Source: JAISGQ01 sp045534445 (GTDB taxonomy: Bacteria > Bacillota > Clostridia > Oscillospirales > Acutalibacteraceae). Taken from it: a stretch of DNA of 11,466 bases. Within the stretch, counting starts at the first letter, position 1. Every line of letters starts with the position of its first letter. Location: assembly GCA_045534445.1 (NCBI GenBank), contig JAZSJQ010000107.1:1-11466 (forward strand), given 5' to 3'. The position numbers and the translations under genes were made by a program. The notes beneath the pieces are model-generated. The model was not told the DNA's origin. It did not search any database and was given only the letters and a program-made list of their open reading frames with translations. Positions 7,598 through 11,466 of the stretch are shown in pieces.

Positions 7598-7956
7598 TTG
7601 CTGACCGCCTTCCTTGCGGTGCCGTTAAGACCGTTTGAATAAAGACGTCCGCATGCTTCATACATACGCATATCGGTTGCCAGCAGAACTATACCGTGAT
7701 CGATTGCCAGTTGTATCATTTCTTCTGAGGGCTGCTTGCTTCTTACAAAAACGATGCACACCATGTCCATCATTTCTGCAGTTCGGATCACCTGAGCGTT
7801 TACAAGACCCGTAAGCAGCACAGCCTGATCTTTGACATATGCGAGAACATCGCTCATCATATCGCTTCCGCAGGCGGAATATACATGATGACCGAGCATT
7901 TCCTCGTTACAAAGAACCTTTGCATCGAGCAGCTCCTGAATGGTACAGATTTTCAT
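7594..7956 (-). CDS. DRTGG-domain protein (first copy in operon)
   Basis: This 120-aa protein is dominated by a DRTGG-like domain: ACGSDMMSDVLAYV (28-41), LLTGLVNAQVIRTAEM (47-62) and MVCIVFVRSKQP (65-76), then a GIVLLATDMRMYE segment (88-100). It ends in a short basic tail. DRTGG domains occur alone or with CBS and phosphotransacetylase domains, and their ligand is not established. AGGGA lies 7 nt upstream of the start, and the stop codon overlaps the start of the small HATPase gene. The gene lies 13 nt downstream of hydC. It is the first of six consecutive regulatory-looking genes inserted between the hydrogenase subunit genes. Confidence 0.82.
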   Translation of the reverse strand: MKICTIQELLDAKVLCNEEMLGHHVYSACGSDMMSDVLAYVKDQAVLLTGLVNAQVIRTAEMMDMVCIVFVRSKQPSEEMIQLAIDHGIVLLATDMRMYEACGRLYSNGLNGTARKAVSK

Positions 7957-7969
7957 TTATTATTCCCTC

Positions 7970-8464
7970 TTATTCGTATTTAGCGAGTATTCCGGGGATA
8001 TCGTCTGCAGTGAGTCTGCCGTAAACATCATCGTTGATGGTAAGAACAGGAGCAAGTCCGCAGGCACCGATGCAGCGGCAAGCAGTGAGGGAGAACTTTC
8101 CGTCTGAAGAGCACTCCTCGGGACGAACGCCTGTGATCTCAGTGATCTTGTCAACAAGAGCCTGAGCGCCCTTGACATAGCAAGCGGTACCGAGACATAC
8201 GGAGATGTGATACTTACCCTTGGGGGAAAGTGCGAACTGAGAATAGAAGGTTGCTACACCGTAGACCTTCTCAAGGGGCTCGTTGAGACCCTCTGCAACC
8301 ATGAGCTGAACCTCATAGGGCAGATAACCGTAGATCTCCTGAGCTGCCTGAAGGACGGGCATGACGGCACCTCTCTGCTCCTTATGAGCCTCGATAGCTG
8401 CCATCAGTTTTGCTTTCTGCTCCTCTGTTCCGTTGAAGGGCAGACTGCTGATGATTTTGCGCAT
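7970..8464 (-). CDS. hydC: NuoE-like [2Fe-2S] subunit of NAD(P)-linked hydrogenase (HydC/HndA)
   Basis: This 164-aa thioredoxin-like [2Fe-2S] subunit belongs to the NuoE/HydC/HndA family and relays electrons between the flavoprotein HydB and the rest of the complex. The N-terminal helical part contains RGAVMPVLQAAQEIYGYLP (31-49) and YGVATFYSQF (68-77). The cluster ligands are C90 and C95 (VCLGTAC) and C131 and C135 (CIGAC), with an additional C129. The length matches the family (about 155-170 aa). The ATG at 8464 has a textbook AGGAGG 7 nt upstream; the further upstream in-frame start at 8482 lies before that site and is rejected. It is the first gene of the operon, separated by about 300 bp from the divergent sigma-factor gene. 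It sits six genes away from hydB and hydA, an interrupted version of the hndABCD order. Confidence 0.95.
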   Translation of the reverse strand: MRKIISSLPFNGTEEQKAKLMAAIEAHKEQRGAVMPVLQAAQEIYGYLPYEVQLMVAEGLNEPLEKVYGVATFYSQFALSPKGKYHISVCLGTACYVKGAQALVDKITEITGVRPEECSSDGKFSLTACRCIGACGLAPVLTINDDVYGRLTADDIPGILAKYE

Positions 8465-8537
8465 TATATTTCCTCCTTGCAAAATGGAAATTGTAGGGAT
8501 AGGGGCACACTTTTAAAGGGTACACCCAAACATCTTG

Positions 8538-8546
8538 ATTATAACA
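8538..8546 (-). promoter_or_regulatory. Candidate extended -10 promoter of the hydrogenase operon
   Basis: On the minus strand the sequence reads TGTTATAAT, a perfect TGnTATAAT extended -10, about 75 nt upstream of the hydC start. No good -35 lies at 17 nt (TAGCAT), which is acceptable for an extended -10 promoter. An overlapping alternative lies upstream: TTGTCA, 18 nt, TATAGC. Transcription would start near 8531, giving a leader of about 65 nt. I see no convincing operator. An imperfect GGGT-AC-ACCC repeat at 8518-8527 lies in the leader. Confidence 0.5.
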
Positions 8547-8694
8547 GACTTTGACCGTAAATGCTATACCAAGATTGATTATTTTTTGACAAAATCGGAT
8601 TTTTCGGGCTATTTCAGCATTGTGACCACTACTGTGGCGATTTATTAGATATTATGTACATATTGACGCAACCTGCATATCCTCCTTAGCCCTA

Positions 8695-8723
8695 TTGTAT
8701 TCTGCTCCGAAAATTTTTATAAT
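8695..8723 (+). promoter_or_regulatory. Candidate housekeeping promoter for the sigma-factor gene
   Basis: TTGTAT (8695-8700) and TATAAT (8718-8723) are separated by exactly 17 nt, a good sigma-A-type promoter reading toward the sigma-factor gene. Expected transcription start is near 8730. Immediately downstream is TGTAAC (8731-8736), which resembles the -35 of some ECF-type promoters (B. subtilis SigX/SigM/SigW family), but I see no matching -10, so autoregulation is only a possibility. Confidence 0.5.
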
Positions 8724-8762
8724 TATCCTGTGTAACATTTTCCCTTCCCGATTGTTATATGG

Positions 8763-9296
8763 TTGAATGCATTCGCAGAATACGGAAAGGAGGGTCATAT
8801 TATCAACAGCAAACTGCTTAATGAACTGTACCGCACATACTACAGGGAAATTTATCTTTATCTGTATTCCCTGTGCCGAAGCTCACATCTTGCAGAGGAT
8901 CTTGCTCAGGATACCTTTTTAAAGGCTCTCCTCTCCCTGAAGGACAGCCACAGCAATATGCGTGCATGGCTGTATGTGGTGGCGAGAAATCTGTATTTCA
9001 ATCACTGCAAAAGCGAAAAACACATTTCATCGGAAGAAGAGCCCGATGCCGTATGTGATGACGACACGCTTAAAGCAGTGATACAGAACGAAGAAAACAG
9101 GCTTTTGTATATAGCACTCAACAAGCTGAGCCGCAACAGGCGTGAGGTGTTGATAATGCACTATTTCGGCGGACTTTCCCAGAAGGATATATCCGCCGCC
9201 CTGAGCCTGACACCGGCGAATGTTCGCGTGCTGACACTTCGCGCAAAACAGGAACTGAGACAATATCTGGAGGTAAACGATAATGACATTTCGTGA
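8763..9296 (+). CDS. ECF-type RNA polymerase sigma factor (sigma-70 family)
   Basis: This sigma factor of about 165-177 aa has only regions 2 and 4. Region 2 includes LYLYSLCRSSHLAEDLAQDTFLKALL (helices around residues 32-57) and the promoter-melting/-10 part WLYVVARNLYFNHC (69-82). Region 4 spans about 115-170 and includes a helix-turn-helix around GGLSQKDISAALSLTPANVRV. The coordinates use the only conventional in-frame start, TTG at 8763 (177 aa). I think translation more likely starts at ATT 8799 or ATC 8802, directly after AAAGGAGGG, because INSKLLNELY is where the family normally begins and the extra 12 residues look random. The stop overlaps the start of the anti-sigma gene by 14 nt. 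It directs polymerase to a stress- or envelope-type regulon, probably including itself. It is transcribed divergently from the hydrogenase operon, but no link is shown. Confidence 0.9.
   Translation: MNAFAEYGKEGHIINSKLLNELYRTYYREIYLYLYSLCRSSHLAEDLAQDTFLKALLSLKDSHSNMRAWLYVVARNLYFNHCKSEKHISSEEEPDAVCDDDTLKAVIQNEENRLLYIALNKLSRNRREVLIMHYFGGLSQKDISAALSLTPANVRVLTLRAKQELRQYLEVNDNDIS
8786..8794 (+). promoter_or_regulatory. Strong ribosome binding site facing ATT/ATC
   Basis: AAAGGAGGG is an almost complete Shine-Dalgarno sequence. At the proper distance the in-frame codons are ATT (8799, 5 nt from GGAGG) and ATC (8802, 8 nt); there is no ATG, GTG or TTG. The only conventional in-frame start is TTG at 8763, which lies upstream of this site and has no ribosome site of its own. 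This site therefore determines how the sigma gene is read: either a non-standard start, a start codon lost by mutation, or a sequence error. Confidence 0.6.
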
Positions 9297-10452
9297 ATTG
9301 ATAGAACAGTATAAGGCAGGCACTCTGACCGATGAGCAGAAGGCTCTGCTTGAAACAGAAATAGAGAAGCACGAGGCGATCTCAGATTATCTTTTTGATG
9401 AATCAGACATAGCCGTTCCCGACATCGATATGTCGGCGGAAGGCAATGAAAACGAGCAGTCCAGGCAGTTTGCTTCTGCCATCAACTCATCTATCCGACG
9501 TGCCTTTGTAAAATGCGGCGTGATCGTTGGCGTGATAATCCTTGCCATCGTCCTTGTGGTCATCTTTGTAATGCCCCATGCCGCTTCAAAACTCTATTAC
9601 AACCCGTCCGAGGTCGTCGCCACTTCCGAATACGACATTGAGACCTCACGGCTCAGCCTTGACCTTTCGGTGTTCACCGAGCTTTTCCTGCCCGGCAAGT
9701 ATCGAAATCATGCTGTTGTTGATGCCGAGGGCTACGGTGAATACAATATCACCATTCCCCAGCTTGCTTCGCCAACCGGCAGCTTCACTTCTGTGGGCGG
9801 AAAGATCACCCGAGGTGAACTTCTTCTCTATGACCCCAATCTGCTGAGCTATCCCACGGGCAATGCCTTTACCGTAGAGGAAGAGGGATATATGAATTAT
9901 TACGGTCTCGGTGCCGCAGGCAGTGCAAAGGATGCTTTTGCCGCTCTCGATAGGCTTGACGAAAACGCTCTTTACACCGCATATTTCACTCTTGATGAGC
10001 TCACCGAATACGAGGATTTTTACAGGTGGTATTCCGCAAAGAATGCCCCTTCCGCAACTCTCTGGTGCGGTGTTTACACCGAAAACACCTCTATCGATTA
10101 TCTCGGCTTCTGCCCTGAGCTTGCAGGAAAATGCCTGGACTGGGACCGCGAAGCTTACCCGAAGCTCTGCATTCTCGACAATAACGGCAGTGTTGAGCTG
10201 CATGATGCCGATGCCGCCAGCAGCGACGCTATGAAAACCCATTTCATCAGCATGCTCAGATATATGAAGGATCACCCCGATACCGCAGATATGTTCCTTC
10301 TCAATGACCTCGACTGGAAGAGCATCATAAAATATGTTGAGGATAATGAATTTGAGATCTTCGGCTTTGCCGTTGTTGCTGATAAGGAGAGCATCATGAA
10401 GATAGCTGAGGACAGCGCAGTTTCCTATGTGTATACCACTCCTTTTCATTGA
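9283..10452 (+). CDS. Membrane anti-sigma factor with sigma-regulator N- and C-terminal domains
   Basis: This 389-aa single-pass membrane protein is the likely antagonist of the sigma factor just upstream. Layout: a cytoplasmic N-terminal region (1-75) with the helical opening MTFRELIEQYKAGTLTDEQK and a following acidic stretch, one transmembrane helix at about 79-98, and a roughly 290-residue outer domain. This order resembles Sigma_reg_N / Sigma_reg_C anti-sigma proteins. There is no HxxxCxxC zinc motif, so it is not a zinc-binding anti-sigma domain. The outer domain is rich in acidic and aromatic residues, with three cysteines in the middle (CGVY, GFCPELAGKC). The start has GGAGG 9 nt upstream, inside the sigma gene, and the two reading frames overlap by 14 nt. 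The signal it senses outside the cell is unknown. A hairpin follows the stop by about 20 nt. Confidence 0.85.
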   Translation: MTFRELIEQYKAGTLTDEQKALLETEIEKHEAISDYLFDESDIAVPDIDMSAEGNENEQSRQFASAINSSIRRAFVKCGVIVGVIILAIVLVVIFVMPHAASKLYYNPSEVVATSEYDIETSRLSLDLSVFTELFLPGKYRNHAVVDAEGYGEYNITIPQLASPTGSFTSVGGKITRGELLLYDPNLLSYPTGNAFTVEEEGYMNYYGLGAAGSAKDAFAALDRLDENALYTAYFTLDELTEYEDFYRWYSAKNAPSATLWCGVYTENTSIDYLGFCPELAGKCLDWDREAYPKLCILDNNGSVELHDADAASSDAMKTHFISMLRYMKDHPDTADMFLLNDLDWKSIIKYVEDNEFEIFGFAVVADKESIMKIAEDSAVSYVYTTPFH

Positions 10453-10455
10453 TCA

Positions 10456-10531
10456 GGTTTGAGCAAATAACGGGAGGCGAATCGCCTCCCCTATGGTGGA
10501 TTTTTTTGCAGAGGGCATGGTTTGAGCAAAT
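10456..10531 (+). repeat. 13-bp direct repeat flanking the terminator hairpin
   Basis: GGTTTGAGCAAAT occurs at 10456-10468 and again at 10519-10531, 63 bp apart, flanking the hairpin and T-run. It may be a short target duplication or a decayed repeat unit. Confidence 0.6.
10472..10507 (+). terminator. Terminator-like hairpin after the anti-sigma gene (also hairpin repeat a)
   Basis: An 8-bp GC-rich stem (GGGAGGCG / CGCCTCCC, 10472-10490) with loop AAT starts 20 nt past the anti-sigma stop. A run of seven T lies at 10501-10507, ten bases after the stem, which is further than in a classic intrinsic terminator. The hairpin also belongs to the family of hairpins ending in CCCCTA found further right. 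Confidence 0.55.
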
Positions 10532-10630
10532 TTACGTGCAATATTCTCCGCAGGAAAAATCCAAAAGGGGGAGCATCGACGTTTGCTTTGCAAAGTCAGC
10601 CCTCTCCCTTCAGCACATTCTTTGAGCGAA

Positions 10631-10730
10631 CAAGAAATGAACATAAACCCTTAGCAAAAAACAAAAACAAAAGACCAGCCCGAGAGCCTGAAAAAACGGA
10701 CGACCAATGGTCGCCCCTACGATGCTGTGG
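10631..10730 (+). repeat. Long imperfect direct repeat, copy 1
   Basis: About 100 bp beginning CAAGAAATGAACATA and ending CTACGATGCTGTGG. It shares its order of blocks with copy 2 at 11116-11235: GAAATGAACATA, an A/C-rich run, AGCCCGAG, a 23-bp identical block at 10688-10710, and CGCCCCTACGATG. It has no open frame of note. It looks like a non-coding, possibly mobile or multi-copy chromosomal element. Confidence 0.75.
10701..10720 (+). repeat. Hairpin repeat b (CGACC-AAT-GGTCG, then CCCCTAC)
   Basis: A 5-bp stem with loop AAT is followed directly by CCCCTAC. It sits near the end of the first copy of the long direct repeat. The AAT loop matches hairpin a while the stem sequence differs. Confidence 0.6.
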
Positions 10731-10804
10731 TAAGGGCTCATTTTTCTGAATCGCTTTATCCCAACAGCAGGTGTTGCCCCATTTGCTCATTCCAATTCTG
10801 CTCA

Positions 10805-11027
10805 ATTCCCTTTTGGAATACCCTTATCAGGGTATGTCCCTTGAGCTGTTTACAGCCAAGCACAGAGCAAGGCTCGAACAAGAACAGCTCGTGCCAAATA
10901 CCTTGCTTGAGAAATCCAAAAGGGGAAGCGATATAGGCACGAGCGAGGAAGATGGTAATGACCGACGCAGGTTGAGGTGAAAACAGAACATTTCTCCTGC
11001 CGCGGCGGTCATGGACACCCTTTTGGT
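10805..11027 (+). other. Stretch with multiple complementary segments, candidate structured RNA or element remnant
   Basis: Several perfect complementary pairs lie close together: ATTCC/GGAAT (10805/10815), ATACCCT/AGGGTAT with loop TATC (10818-10835), GAGC/GCTC (10865/10872), GCTCGTGCC/GGCACGAGC (10887/10936), CCAAAAGGG (10916) with CCCTTTTGG both at 11018 and at 10808, and ATGACCG/CGGTCAT (10958/11006). A 69-codon open frame on the plus strand (10771-10980) has no ribosome site and resembles nothing I know. I cannot assign an RNA family. Confidence 0.3.
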
Positions 11028-11046
11028 CGTTTAGGGTACAGGGATT

Positions 11047-11087
11047 CTTAAGGGGGATAGGGGGATCGAAACCCCTTCCCCCTTAAG
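11047..11087 (+). terminator. Strong long-stem hairpin, terminator-like
   Basis: CTTAAGGGGGA pairs with TCCCCCTTAAG (11 bp). Inside it AGGGG pairs with CCCCT across a loop GATCGAAA, with a single bulged T. Downstream is TAATTTCTTTGG, only loosely T-rich on the plus strand, and the upstream side is not T-rich for minus transcripts. It probably marks the 3' end of whatever transcribes the 10.7-11.0 kb stretch. Confidence 0.55.
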
Positions 11088-11115
11088 TAATTTCTTTGGT
11101 TCGTTTCTTTGTTAG

Positions 11116-11235
11116 CAAAGAAATGAACATATTCCCTTCGTAAAAACCAAAACAAAAAAAACAAGCCCGAGTGTCTGAAAAAACGGACGACCAATGGGAG
11201 ATTGCTTGCATTCTCGCGCCCCTACGATGGTGTGG
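11116..11235 (+). repeat. Long imperfect direct repeat, copy 2 (with 18-bp insertion)
   Basis: About 120 bp matching copy 1, including the identical 23-bp block at 11175-11197. The main difference is an 18-bp net insertion after CCAATGG. The insertion forms its own imperfect hairpin (GAGATTG, loop CTTG, CATTCTC; 11198-11215, one mismatch) before the shared CCCCTACG at 11219-11226. It is preceded by a perfect TTTCTTTG-TTAG-CAAAGAAA hairpin; copy 1 has a weaker version. Confidence 0.75.
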
Positions 11236-11256
11236 GGATATATTCGCGAATGGAAT

Positions 11257-11290
11257 GGGACGATGAGGGCATCGTCCCCTACAGTTTTTT
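11257..11290 (+). repeat. Hairpin repeat d (GGGACGATG-AGGG-CATCGTCCC, CCCCTAC) with T-run
   Basis: A perfect 9-bp stem with a 4-nt loop is followed by the shared CCCCTAC edge and then six T at 11285-11290, so this copy is also terminator-like. A 10-bp palindrome ATTCGCGAAT (11242-11251) lies just upstream. Confidence 0.65.
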
Positions 11291-11314
11291 AAACTCTGCT
11301 CGCAAAGATTACGC

Positions 11315-11340
11315 GAGACCACAGAGGGTCTCCCCTACGG
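11315..11340 (+). repeat. Hairpin repeat e (GAGACC-ACAGAG-GGTCTC, CCCCTACGG)
   Basis: A 6-bp stem with loop ACAGAG is followed by CCCCTACGG. It is preceded by TTACG, as is hairpin f. Confidence 0.6.
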
Positions 11341-11374
11341 CATTGGTGGAATTGCGTCTGTTGGCGGAGGTTAC

Positions 11375-11399
11375 GGGAGGGCGCAGAGGCCCTCCCCTA
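11375..11399 (+). repeat. Hairpin repeat f (GGGAGGGC-GCAGAG-GCCCTCCC, CCCCTA)
   Basis: A perfect 8-bp stem has loop GCAGAG, differing from the loop of hairpin e by one base, and is followed by the CCCCTA edge. The different stems with near-identical loops and edges indicate one repeat family. Confidence 0.65.
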
Positions 11400-11466
11400 A
11401 GACGGTAGACCGACACGTGTGGGGTAAGAGAACGGGCGATCGAAAGAGACGCGTATGACGGATGGG
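11400..11466. other. Right edge, nothing recognised
   Basis: The last bases hold no open frame, hairpin or repeat that I can support. A gene or RNA may begin beyond the window edge. Confidence 0.5.

Larger units (their letters stand above)
8465..8762. other. Divergent intergenic region between hydC and the sigma gene
   Basis: This 298-bp A+T-rich region holds the two promoters listed and no full gene. On the minus strand a perfect AAGGAGG (around 8681-8687) precedes very short frames: ATG 2 nt away (8 codons) or TTG 9 nt away (8 codons). These could be a tiny leader peptide, but without an upstream promoter of quality this is weak. I find no Rex (TTGTTAA-TTAACAA) operator. Confidence 0.5.

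Noticed and set aside
8465..8762. Rex or Fur operator controlling the hydrogenase operon
   Set aside because: I searched by eye for TTGTTAA-type and GATAATGAT-type palindromes and found no acceptable match.
9283..9522. Zinc-binding anti-sigma domain in the N-terminus
   Set aside because: No HxxxCxxC motif; the only cysteine before the membrane helix is C78 at its edge.
9646..10449. 267-aa minus-strand open frame antisense to the anti-sigma gene
   Set aside because: The sense frame has a clear membrane anti-sigma architecture, ribosome site and overlap with the sigma gene; the antisense frame has none.
10771..10980. 69-aa plus-strand frame rich in charged residues
   Set aside because: It starts without a ribosome binding site and coincides with strongly self-complementary sequence. 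No family recognised; kept only as a possibility under the structured region.
10827..11018. 63-aa minus-strand frame rich in serine and leucine
   Set aside because: Low-complexity translation of a non-coding stretch with no start signal.
10472..11399. CRISPR-like array from repeated hairpins
   Set aside because: Spacing is irregular, the repeats differ in stem sequence, and no cas gene is present.

Overview
The window looks like the chromosome of an anaerobic gut or rumen Firmicute of the Ruminococcus / Oscillospiraceae type. This is inferred from clostridial-style Shine-Dalgarno sequences (AGGAGG), an NAD-linked [FeFe]-hydrogenase operon of the HydABC/HndABCD type, a tandem sigma/anti-sigma pair with Sigma_reg-like architecture, and small CCCCTAC-ended hairpin repeats that I associate with such genomes. 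No database search was possible.

Region 1 (1-125, minus): the N-terminus of a membrane protein cut off by the window edge. Region 2 (200-8464, all minus): a compact ten-gene operon read right to left. It is NuoE-like hydC/hndA, DRTGG protein, small HATPase, a group-D-like sensory [FeFe]-hydrogenase (HydS-like), second DRTGG protein, PHP phosphoesterase, second HATPase, HndB-like thioredoxin-fold ferredoxin, NuoF-like hydB/hndC and catalytic hydA/hndD. It ends in a perfect 14-bp terminator hairpin. Several genes overlap by 4 nt (ATGA) or are 1-17 nt apart, so they are probably co-transcribed and translationally coupled. Region 3 (8465-8762): a divergent promoter region. Region 4 (8763-10452, plus): an ECF-type sigma factor and its overlapping membrane anti-sigma factor. 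Region 5 (10453-11466): about 1 kb with no convincing gene. It is dense in hairpins: six with variable stems and a shared CCCCTA(C) 3' edge, a roughly 100-bp imperfect direct repeat, a 16-bp-stem hairpin, and a stretch with several long complementary segments that could be a structured RNA or a decayed element.

The enzyme genes (hydC, hndB-like, hydB, hydA) would form a flavin-containing, NAD(P)(H)-linked, probably ferredoxin-dependent (electron-bifurcating) [FeFe] hydrogenase that disposes of fermentation electrons as H2. Six non-enzyme genes lie between hydC and the other structural genes. A hydrogenase-like protein lacking the proton-transfer cysteine, two HATPase proteins, two DRTGG proteins and a PHP phosphoesterase together suggest an H2/redox-sensing signalling module built into the operon. 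That function is inference.

The most notable observations are the nested sensory module, a sigma-factor gene whose strong ribosome binding site faces ATT/ATC rather than a normal start codon, a substituted H-cluster loop in HydA (TSCSPGW, with an extra cysteine in EVMCCPGGC), and the hairpin-repeat region at the right end.
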